NCBI GenBank assembly: GCA_030831135.1
Contig: JAURLR010000331.1
Coordinates: 1-13,405 of the forward strand
From: Alphaproteobacteria bacterium
GTDB taxonomy: Bacteria; Pseudomonadota; Alphaproteobacteria; UBA6615
DNA length: 13,405 nt
Direction of reading: 5' to 3'
Shown here: positions 7,388 to 13,405 of the stretch, piece after piece
Position numbering within the stretch: position 1 is the first letter of the stretch
How the letters are laid out: each line of letters opens with the position of its first letter
Program-made: the position numbers and the translations under genes
The notes under the pieces: model-generated
What the model was told of the DNA's origin: nothing
Databases searched by the model: none
What the model saw: the letters and a program-made list of their open reading frames with translations, nothing else

Positions 7388-9355
7388 ATGTCCTTGGGAC
7401 ACACAAGACCGGCCAGCCGTCGGCAGGCCGAACTGGATGAATGGCTCCGCATGGCGACGCGGGATGGCGTCGTTGACCTTGCGACCCTGCGCGGCACGAT
7501 GCGTGCGCCGACAAATCTGCTGCAGCACCTGGCAGAGGCGGTGCTCGACAGTTCGGTATCGGTGGTGCCGGAAGGCGGGCTTGCAGCCCTACGTGCCAAT
7601 TGGGCGACTTATGATACCGAGACACGTGGGCTCCGCTCCGATCACGCGAACGGCATGGCTGTTGTCGCCGATCCGCTGGCAGCCTGTGCGGCCGCAGTCT
7701 TGGGCCTGGTCTCGCCGGGCAGTCATGTGACGGTCCTTGAACCCGCACCGCCCCAGATTGTTGACGTGGTTCGCCGTGTCGGTGGTGTGGCGCGGGCAAT
7801 CTCGATGCGCCCGACCGAATGGGAATTCGATCCCGAGGCATTTGCCCAACGCGTGGGGTCACAAACAGACCTGATCATCCTCGCCGATCCCAATCCATAT
7901 TCCGGACAGTATCTGCCGGTCGAAGCGCGCGAAGCGATTGTCGGTGTCGTGGAGCAGTTCGGCTGTCTGGTCCTGCTCGATGAGTCTGCGCGCCAAAGTG
8001 TGGTCGAAGGCGAGGCGCCAGATGTCGCCGATTTCCAAGGGGCGCTGGGTGCGCGCTGTATCCGCGTGGATATGCCCGCTGCTTCCGTTCTTGCACAGGC
8101 AGCCTCCGCTGCCAGCCTGATGGGTTCCGCAGAATTGATGGCTCCGATCCGGTCTGCGGTATCGGCCTTCGGCCTTGGTGCCAGTGTAATTGCGCAAAGT
8201 GTTCTGGCGCGGCGATTTGGCGATGGTCTGGCGATTGATGATGCCGCCACGCTCAACGGTCTGGTGGCATCCGGGCGTGCGCTGCTTCTCGATGGCCTCG
8301 ATGACATCGGCGTTCTGGGGCTTGGAGGACCGGGGGGCTGGTATGTGCCCGTGCGCGCGAAGGCGCTTTACGACGGTCCGCACGATATTTGTGATGCGCT
8401 TGTCTCGCAGGCCGGCCTGGGAGCTTTGCCGCTGTCACCCTTCTATGTCGAGGGATCGCTCGACCCCTACATTCTTCTTTCCTATCTGCGCGGTGCCAGT
8501 GTGCTTGAGCATAGTCTCGAGCGTCTGGCGCAGTTTTCCCAAAGAGGGACGAGCGGTGTGCCGATGCTTGCATTGCCCTCTCCTGCGTATTGGGACGAAA
8601 CGGATCTGGATGACGAGGACGCTGCGTTCGCGGAAGACGATGTCGCCGAGAATGACTTTCAGGACGACGAATTTGCGCAGGATGAGGGCGATAGCGTCGA
8701 CGACAGGTCCGAGTTCGAAGCGTCGGGATATGGTGTCGATCCTGAAGTGGCACCCCAATCGCAGGAGGCCGGATCGCTCCGCGACGAAGCTCAGGCCTTC
8801 GATACAGCATCCGATCAGCCCGATGCGCGCGCATCGGCGGATCGGGTTCCCGATCTTGTCGATGACGATGCGAAGTATCGCGCCGCGATTGCAGAATTAC
8901 GCGGTGGTCCCGTCGGTGAATTTGATCGCACGGATGCCGGGTCAGACAAGGAAGATGACCATGACGCACTATCGGAAAAAGGTGATGACCAAAGTGATCC
9001 TGTGATCCTGCCATTCGGGCGTCGGCGACGTGGTGGCAGGGATTCGTTCTCGTCAGGTCCAGAAGATTGGGAAGCCAGGCCTGGTCGTGAAGATGACGAG
9101 GCCGTGGACTTTGACGCACCGACGGTCTTTAAACTGTCGGTGCCCGATATCGCATCTCCCAATATTTCGGCGCCGCGGACAACTTCGGCGCCACCGAAGA
9201 CACAGGCGACACCGGCCGTCCCAGCCAAGCCCGCTGACGGGAAATCGAACGATGCTGTAGTCGATCAACAGGCAGCTCGAGACCGGAAAACGACTGATGC
9301 GGAGCGGGTCAAGAAGGATGATCGACCGTTCTTCTTCGACGATCCGATGGTTTAG
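7388..9355 (+). CDS. Aminotransferase-like pseudoenzyme with long acidic tail
   Basis: 655-residue protein. Residues ~1-385 have the fold-type I aminotransferase plan and align with the divergent neighbour. VVADPLAACAAAVLGLVSPG matches its VVCVPGGKVTMFF region, ILADPNPYSGQ matches IINTPANPTGG (Asn169), and CLVLLDESAR matches VAILSDEIYG (Asp198). In RVDMPAASVLAQAASAAS the position of the catalytic lysine is Ala232, and the phosphate-contact arginine is Ser240. In DPYILLSYL the carboxylate-binding arginine is Leu363. It therefore should not transaminate. Residues ~403-444 are about half Asp/Glu. Later come a short helical patch (DDDAKYRAAIAELRGG), a basic patch FGRRRRGGR (543-551), a Pro/Ala/Thr-rich linker and a C-terminal FFFDDPMV. 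The start at 7388 is chosen for GGGGGA just upstream, although its spacing is short; in-frame ATGs at 7346 and 7361 lack a ribosome site. Soluble, with no signal peptide. Role unknown. Confidence 0.85.
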   Translation: MSLGHTRPASRRQAELDEWLRMATRDGVVDLATLRGTMRAPTNLLQHLAEAVLDSSVSVVPEGGLAALRANWATYDTETRGLRSDHANGMAVVADPLAACAAAVLGLVSPGSHVTVLEPAPPQIVDVVRRVGGVARAISMRPTEWEFDPEAFAQRVGSQTDLIILADPNPYSGQYLPVEAREAIVGVVEQFGCLVLLDESARQSVVEGEAPDVADFQGALGARCIRVDMPAASVLAQAASAASLMGSAELMAPIRSAVSAFGLGASVIAQSVLARRFGDGLAIDDAATLNGLVASGRALLLDGLDDIGVLGLGGPGGWYVPVRAKALYDGPHDICDALVSQAGLGALPLSPFYVEGSLDPYILLSYLRGASVLEHSLERLAQFSQRGTSGVPMLALPSPAYWDETDLDDEDAAFAEDDVAENDFQDDEFAQDEGDSVDDRSEFEASGYGVDPEVAPQSQEAGSLRDEAQAFDTASDQPDARASADRVPDLVDDDAKYRAAIAELRGGPVGEFDRTDAGSDKEDDHDALSEKGDDQSDPVILPFGRRRRGGRDSFSSGPEDWEARPGREDDEAVDFDAPTVFKLSVPDIASPNISAPRTTSAPPKTQATPAVPAKPADGKSNDAVVDQQAARDRKTTDAERVKKDDRPFFFDDPMV

Positions 9356-9418
9356 GGAAGTTTGGCGCTCTTATCTTGACGGCGGATCGCGCGCCGACTA
9401 CACAATCGCGCATCTGGT

Positions 9419-9496
9419 GGTGGCTGTAGCTCAGTTGGTTAGAGCGCCTGGTTGTGGTCCAGGAGGCCGGGGGTTCAAGTCCCCTCAGCCACCCCA
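9419..9496 (+). tRNA. tRNA-His (anticodon GTG)
   Basis: Full cloverleaf. The acceptor stem GTGGCTG (9420-9426) pairs with CAGCCAC (9486-9492). The D arm contains AGCTCAGTTGGTTAGAGC. The anticodon stem CCTGG/CCAGG encloses loop TTGTGGT with anticodon GTG. The T arm is GGGG-TTCAAGT-CCCC. The extra G at 9419 (G-1) opposite discriminator C at 9493 is the identity mark of tRNA-His. CCA is encoded (9494-9496). It stands alone 63 bases after the pseudoenzyme gene and 69 bases before the copper-associated genes. Confidence 0.97.
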
Positions 9497-9565
9497 TTTT
9501 CCCCAAGACGTCATAATGAGATGCCTTAAATTGACAGGCTGCGGATTTGCGGTCATCGTACCGCC

Positions 9566-9895
9566 ATGATCCGCAGTATTCCGGCACTTTTGATCGTCTT
9601 GGCCCTGGCGCTGGCGCATCCGGTTTCCGCCGGCCATCACGGTTTGCCCGCGGATGCAGGCAGTCACGGTGCGCACGAGCATGGCGAGCATGCCGCTTGC
9701 GGATCCGAGTGTGAAAAGCCGAAAATTCCACCGTGTTGTTCGGGTTTTCACTTCCTCTGCGCTGTAGACGGCGTCGTCGGCAACACAATGACGCTGTCGA
9801 AGGTCGAATGGACTTGGGCCGTCCATGACACCCCCACAACGGAAACCTCCGCAGGCTTGCTGCCGGAACCGCATATCCCACCGCCCCGCGTCTGA
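9566..9895 (+). CDS. Small exported His/Cys-rich protein, probable metal binding
   Basis: 109 residues. Residues 1-22 form a Sec signal peptide (MIRSIPALLIVLALALAHPVSA). The mature part opens with a His-rich stretch, H24, H25, H34, H37, H39 and H42, followed by Cys45, Cys49, the pair Cys57-Cys58, and Cys65 in CCSGFHFLC. The tail is Pro-rich (LLPEPHIPPPRV). This composition and its place directly before cupredoxin, copA and copB suggest a periplasmic copper-binding or copper-delivery protein. That is inference; I do not recognise a named family. No clear ribosome site precedes the ATG, and a TTGACA at 9531-9536 might be a -35. A 349-codon frame on the other strand covers this gene and the cupredoxin gene but shows no family features. 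The coding call rests on the signal peptide and the context. Confidence 0.7.
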   Translation: MIRSIPALLIVLALALAHPVSAGHHGLPADAGSHGAHEHGEHAACGSECEKPKIPPCCSGFHFLCAVDGVVGNTMTLSKVEWTWAVHDTPTTETSAGLLPEPHIPPPRV

Positions 9896-9982
9896 TCCTC
9901 TCTGAACGTTCAATGGCTTGCCGTGCCTGCGCCAGCAGTCACGCCGCCTTTGTTGCAACGAACAGGATTCATCGAGGATCAA

Positions 9983-10522
9983 ATGATGCACTTCAAAATG
10001 ACCGCGCTCGCACTTGCGTTCGGGCTTGCGCTCGCTTCCACGCCCGCCAAGGCCGATGCCATGCACGGCAAGGGACATGCCGGCGCAATCGGATCGCCCG
10101 GTAACGCCGCGAAAACCACGCGGACCGTCACCATCACCATGCACGACAACTACTACGAACCGGAATCGCTCTCCATCAAGGAAGGCGAGACAGTCAAATT
10201 CGTCATCAAAAATGCTGGCAGTCTGGTGCATGAATTCAGTATCGCCACTGGCGCCATGCATGCCGCGCACCGGCCGGAAATGAACATGATGGTCGAGCAC
10301 GGCGTGCTCGAGCCCGACCGCATTAACTGGGACGCCGCCAAAAAGATGCAGGCGACCATGGGACACGGCATGCACGACGAACCGAACAGCAAGCTGCTGG
10401 AACCGGGCAAGTCGGCCGAGATGATCTGGCACTTCCCAAATCACGCTAATCTCGAATTCGCCTGCAACGTGCCGGGTCACTACGACGCCGGCATGGTCGG
10501 CAAAATCAAGCTTGTGCATTAA
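9983..10522 (+). CDS. Periplasmic cupredoxin (type 1 copper protein) of a copper-resistance cluster
   Basis: 179-residue exported blue-copper-fold protein, probably a periplasmic copper binder or electron carrier serving the CopA oxidase next to it. Residues 1-25 are a Sec signal (hydrophobic MTALALAFGLALAS, PAKADA cleavage region). The fold starts with VTITMHDNYYEPESLSIKEG. The type 1 copper ligands are His83 in SLVHEFSI and Cys161, His166 and Met171 in FACNVPGHYDAGM. Between His83 and Cys161 is a 77-residue span with a Met/His-rich insert (AMHAAHRPEMNMMVEHG, MGHGMHDEP) that may hold additional copper. Start: ATG 9983 follows GAGG by five bases; a second ATG is the next codon, and an upstream in-frame ATG at 9923 would spoil the signal peptide. 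It is 27 bases before copA and likely in one operon with it. Confidence 0.93.
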   Translation: MMHFKMTALALAFGLALASTPAKADAMHGKGHAGAIGSPGNAAKTTRTVTITMHDNYYEPESLSIKEGETVKFVIKNAGSLVHEFSIATGAMHAAHRPEMNMMVEHGVLEPDRINWDAAKKMQATMGHGMHDEPNSKLLEPGKSAEMIWHFPNHANLEFACNVPGHYDAGMVGKIKLVH

Positions 10523-10549
10523 GCGCGCGCTCAAGAAAGGACGATAGCT

Positions 10550-12238
10550 ATGAAATTCCGATTCATGGCCTGCTTCGGTCTTGCCGCGATGGCTCTCGCG
10601 TCAGGTGCCAATGCAGGCGAGTACAACTTGACCGTGGACCCGGTCCGGATCGACACCGGCACCTTCACCCGCGACGGCGTCGGATTCAACGGCGCATCGC
10701 CCGGACCCGTGCTCCGGTTCAAGGAAGGCGAGGACGTGGTGATCAACGTCACCAACAACCTGTCCGAACTGACCTCGATTCATTGGCACGGCCTGATCCT
10801 GCCGTTCCAACAGGACGGCGTACCCGGGATCAGCTACGCCGGAATCAAGCCCGGTGAAACCTTTACCTACCGCTTTCCCATCGTCCAAAGCGGCACCTAT
10901 TGGTTCCACAGCCATTCGCCGTTCCAGGAACCGGACGGTGCCTATGGCGCCATCGTCATCGAGCCGAAACAGCGTGAGCCGTTCAATTTCCAGCGCGAAC
11001 ACGTGATCGTGCTGACCGACTCGCATCCCCACCGCGGGCACCGGATCATGCGCAATTTGAAGATGATGCCCGACTACTACAACCGCCAGCAGCGCACCAT
11101 CGCCGACTTCGTCGCCGACGCCGAGAAGATGGGGTTCCAGGCGGCACTCGCGGATCGTCTGGATTGGGGCGACATGCGCATGATGCCGAATGACGTCGAG
11201 GATCTGCAGGGGTTCACCCCGCTGATCAACGGCAAGTCGACGCAGCAAAATTGGGCCGGCATTTTCACCCCGGGCGAGCGCATCCGGCTGCGCTTCATCA
11301 ATTCGTCGGCGATGACCTACTTCGATATCCGCATTCCAGGTTTGAAGATGACTGTCGTCCAGGCCGACGGCAACAACGTGCAACCGGTGCCGGTGGACGA
11401 GTTCCGCATTGCCGTCGCCGAGACCTACGACGTGATCGTTCGGCCGACCGAGGATAAGGCCTACGCCATCTTCGCCGAGTCCGTGGCGAGAACAGCGTCT
11501 GTGCGGGCAACCCTGGCGCCCCGCGCAGGCATGGCTGCCGATGTGCCGGCGATGCGCAAGCCGCCGCTGCTGACCATGGCCGACATGGGCATGGCGCACG
11601 GCGACCATGCCGGTATGAATCACAGTGCAAGCTCCAGCCCGGCCACCCACAAGATGCCGGACGGTACGACCATGCAGGGTGCGGCGCATACGGACCATTC
11701 AGCGCACGGCGGCGCGAAACCGAGAGACGCATTCTACGCGGCCGGCAGCGGGCTCGTGCCGACGGCGGCGGAGGGCGTCAAGTTCCTCTCCTATTCCGAC
11801 CTCCGCGCCATGCGGCCGCTATATGAGCACCGCAAGGCGACGCGCGAGATCGAACTCCGCCTCACCGGCAACATGGAGCGCTACATCTGGTCGATCAACG
11901 GCATCAAGTACTCGCAGGCCGAACCGATCCGCCTAAAGTACGGTGAGCGCGTACGCTTCAAGTTCGTCAACGAAACCATGATGACCCATCCGATGCACCT
12001 GCACGGCATGTGGTCAATTTTGGACACCGGAAAGGGCAAGTGGGACCCAATCAAACACGTGGTCAGCGTCGCACCCGGCACCACCGTCTACATGGAAACG
12101 GAAGTCGACGCACCCGGTGAATGGGCGTTCCACTGCCATCTCGCCTACCACGCCGACAGCGGCATGTTCCGCAAGGTCATCGTCGAAGGCGGCCCTCCGA
12201 AAAAACAGGCGGCCGTGTCCGGCGCCAAGGGAGGTTGA
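10550..12238 (+). CDS. copA: Copper-resistance multicopper oxidase CopA
   Basis: 562-residue three-cupredoxin multicopper oxidase of the CopA/PcoA family, which oxidises or binds periplasmic Cu(I). All four copper-binding motifs are present: HWHG (His78, His80), HSH (His120, His122), HPMHLHG (His480, His483, His485) and HCHLAYHADSGM (His528, Cys529, His530, His534, Met539). A Met/His-rich insert lies at about 343-387 (MADMGMAHGDHAGMNH, then repeated H-x-M patches), as in CopA/PcoA. The signal peptide (residues ~1-22, MKFRFMACFGLAAMALASGANA) lacks the twin arginines usual for CopA. The frame cannot be extended upstream because it runs into the cupredoxin stop codon. AAAGGA precedes the ATG by nine bases. 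copB starts three bases after its stop. Confidence 0.96.
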   Translation: MKFRFMACFGLAAMALASGANAGEYNLTVDPVRIDTGTFTRDGVGFNGASPGPVLRFKEGEDVVINVTNNLSELTSIHWHGLILPFQQDGVPGISYAGIKPGETFTYRFPIVQSGTYWFHSHSPFQEPDGAYGAIVIEPKQREPFNFQREHVIVLTDSHPHRGHRIMRNLKMMPDYYNRQQRTIADFVADAEKMGFQAALADRLDWGDMRMMPNDVEDLQGFTPLINGKSTQQNWAGIFTPGERIRLRFINSSAMTYFDIRIPGLKMTVVQADGNNVQPVPVDEFRIAVAETYDVIVRPTEDKAYAIFAESVARTASVRATLAPRAGMAADVPAMRKPPLLTMADMGMAHGDHAGMNHSASSSPATHKMPDGTTMQGAAHTDHSAHGGAKPRDAFYAAGSGLVPTAAEGVKFLSYSDLRAMRPLYEHRKATREIELRLTGNMERYIWSINGIKYSQAEPIRLKYGERVRFKFVNETMMTHPMHLHGMWSILDTGKGKWDPIKHVVSVAPGTTVYMETEVDAPGEWAFHCHLAYHADSGMFRKVIVEGGPPKKQAAVSGAKGG

Positions 12239-12241
12239 GCG

Positions 12242-12943
12242 ATGACTGGGAGAATTTTCGCTGGCGTCGCACTGGCGGCAATGCTGCTCACAGCCGGGCC
12301 CGCCGCGGCCGAACAACTGTTGTGGGGCGTAAAGGCCGAGCAACTCGAATACCGCCGGGGCGGGGACAGCAACCTACTGGCTTGGGACGTGAACGCGCAT
12401 GTCGGTACGGACGAACTCAAACTCGTCTATCGCAGCGAGGGAGAGTTCAAACGCAAAGGTAGTGTCCTAGAACGGTTCGAGAATCACTTCCGCGCCCAGG
12501 TTCCGATCTCGACGTTCTTCGACGCGGTCGGAGGCGTTCGTATCGATACACCGGAAGGGCCTGACCGGGTTCACGGGCTGATCGGTCTGCATGGCCTTGC
12601 GCCGCAATGGTTCGAGGTCGACGCCGATTTCTTCGTCTCCGACCACCCATCGTTCCGGCTGGAAGTCGAATACGAGGCCCTCATCACCAACCGATTGATC
12701 CTGACGCCGAGCCTCGAGTTCGACCTGCCGTTCAAGGACGACACTGCTATCGATATCGGCGCTTGGGGACCGAAGGCGGAAATCGGCCTCCGCCTCGGCT
12801 ACGACCTGATCGACCGCTTGGTCTCGCCCTATGTTGGCGTCCACTATGAACGTGTGTTCGGCAAGACCCGAGACCTGGCACGGGCGGAAGGCAAGGACGA
12901 CGATGCATTTTACCTCACCGTGGGAATGAAAATGATCTTCTAG
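12242..12943 (+). CDS. copB: Outer-membrane copper-resistance protein CopB
   Basis: 233-residue CopB/PcoB-family protein, a predicted outer-membrane beta barrel that works with CopA. Residues 1-23 are a Sec signal (MTGRIFAGVALAAMLLTAGPAAA). The mature part begins LLWGVKAEQLEYRRGGD and then alternates polar and hydrophobic residues, with barrel-type strands such as FEVDADFFVSDHPSFRLEVEYE, LILTPSLEFDLP and AEIGLRLGYDLIDRLVSPYVGVHYER. It ends in the C-terminal Phe typical of outer-membrane barrels (MKMIF). The Met/His-rich N-terminal region found in many CopB/PcoB proteins is absent, so this is a short form. It lies three bases after copA, hence co-translated, and a hairpin terminator starts ten bases after its stop. 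Confidence 0.93.
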   Translation: MTGRIFAGVALAAMLLTAGPAAAEQLLWGVKAEQLEYRRGGDSNLLAWDVNAHVGTDELKLVYRSEGEFKRKGSVLERFENHFRAQVPISTFFDAVGGVRIDTPEGPDRVHGLIGLHGLAPQWFEVDADFFVSDHPSFRLEVEYEALITNRLILTPSLEFDLPFKDDTAIDIGAWGPKAEIGLRLGYDLIDRLVSPYVGVHYERVFGKTRDLARAEGKDDDAFYLTVGMKMIF

Positions 12944-12952
12944 ATGTCGCCA

Positions 12953-12981
12953 GGCCCCTGCGACAGGCATTCGCGGGGGCC
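12953..12981 (+). terminator. Hairpin terminator after copB
   Basis: GGCCCCTGCGA (12953-12963) pairs with TCGCGGGGGCC (12971-12981), 11 pairs with one G-T wobble, around a seven-base loop. The downstream sequence is only moderately T-rich (TTCATTAAATTTCGTT), so termination strength is uncertain. It marks the end of the copper cluster. Confidence 0.7.
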
Positions 12982-13101
12982 GTGCTTCATTAAATTTCGT
13001 TATCGCACCGCCTAAAAAACTTTCGTGCGACGGCTTGCCGCCGAGCGCCTACCCTTTGATGGCCGGAGAGTGTGATCTCGAAGGCCATATGGAGGGACCG
13101 T

Positions 13102-13405
13102 ATGGAGACCGAAAGGCGCGGCTCTCGCAGGGTTGACCTCGTGAGGCTGGCGTTCGTGAAGGCGGGAAACGATGCCCACGGCGGCCTGACGCGAAACGTC
13201 TCGGAGACCGGCGTTTACATCGATTTCCAGATGCCGCTCGGCCATGTCAGCCATGATTTCCGCCCTGGCAGCGAAGTCGAACTGCATTTCGACAACGGCA
13301 TGACGCTGCGCGGCCACGCCCGCCGTATCGCGCCCGAAGGCATGGCCATCCACTTCGAGGACCGCAACGCCCACGCGACCCTCAAGACCCTGATCGCCGA
13401 GCAGG
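13102..13405 (+). CDS. PilZ-domain protein (partial, 3' end outside window)
   Basis: The first 101 codons of a PilZ-domain protein; the frame is open to the window end. PilZ domains bind cyclic di-GMP. The two binding motifs are present: RxxxR in METERRGSRRVDL (Arg5/Arg6 with Arg9/Arg10), and [DN]xSxxG as NVSETG at 32-37. Later strands EVELHFDNGMTLRGHARRI and GMAIHFED fit the PilZ beta barrel. The start ATG 13102 is supported by GGAGGG five bases upstream; an earlier ATG at 13089 is out of frame. Whether an output domain follows cannot be seen. No link with the copper genes is evident, since a terminator separates them, and the 120 bases between hold nothing I can identify. Confidence 0.88.
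   Translation, partial: METERRGSRRVDLVRLAFVKAGNDAHGGLTRNVSETGVYIDFQMPLGHVSHDFRPGSEVELHFDNGMTLRGHARRIAPEGMAIHFEDRNAHATLKTLIAEQ

Noticed and set aside
7263..7862. Minus-strand extension of the aminotransferase frame, giving a 592-residue protein
   Set aside because: The added ~200 residues are Arg/Pro-rich, show no family features and lie opposite the well-formed divergent gene. The conserved N-terminus starts at 7262.
8253..9119. 288-codon minus-strand frame opposite the pseudoenzyme tail
   Set aside because: Very Arg/His/Pro-rich composition, which is the expected mirror of Asp/Glu-rich codons. No start context and no motif.
9531..9560. TTGACA as a possible copper-regulated promoter for the small exported protein
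   Set aside because: No acceptable -10 at 16-19 bases and no CueR-type or CopR-type dyad was found, so no feature is called.
9485..10534. 349-codon minus-strand frame
   Set aside because: It overlaps the cupredoxin gene, whose copper ligands and signal peptide are clear, and the small His/Cys-rich gene. Its translation shows no domain.
10601..11698. 365-codon minus-strand frame inside copA
   Set aside because: copA is certain on the plus strand, and the antisense translation is His/Arg-rich low-complexity sequence.

Overview
The window looks like chromosomal DNA of an alphaproteobacterium, probably Rhodospirillales-like. This is inferred from an alphaproteobacterial-type ParE, a glnB-glnA pair behind a sigma-54 promoter, the GC-rich codon use, and two palindromic intergenic repeats of types common in alphaproteobacteria. 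No species can be named from the sequence.

Left part (1-3699): the 5' end of parE (DNA topoisomerase IV subunit B) leaves on the minus strand. On the plus strand follow a Blc-type lipocalin lipoprotein, a TauD/TfdA-family Fe(II)/2-oxoglutarate dioxygenase, and a tightly coupled trio: YciA-type acyl-CoA thioesterase, a small secreted protein of unknown function, and a tandem DUF427 protein. The trio is joined by two ATGA stop/start overlaps. The thioesterase reading frame continues upstream of its first ATG with family-like sequence, but no normal start codon is present there.

Centre (3700-7345): a convergent intergenic region holds two palindromic repeats and the glnA terminator. Then come, on the minus strand, glnA (GSI, 469 aa) and glnB (PII, 112 aa), read from glnB to glnA, with a very good sigma-54 -24/-12 promoter before glnB. 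Upstream lies a class I aminotransferase, also on the minus strand.

Centre-right (7346-9496): head-to-head with the aminotransferase is a 655-residue protein. Its first ~385 residues align with the neighbouring aminotransferase almost without gaps around the active site. The catalytic lysine is alanine and the carboxylate-binding arginine is leucine. A ~250-residue acidic, low-complexity tail follows. This pseudoenzyme, its divergent active neighbour and the 9-bp dyad in their shared promoter region form the most unusual unit of the window. A tRNA-His gene follows.

Right part (9497-12981): a copper-handling cluster of a small His/Cys-rich exported protein, a cupredoxin with a long Met/His-rich insert, the multicopper oxidase CopA and the outer-membrane protein CopB, closed by a hairpin terminator. 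CopA has no twin-arginine motif in its signal peptide. No copper regulator or P-type ATPase is visible. The window ends inside a PilZ-domain gene (13102 onward).
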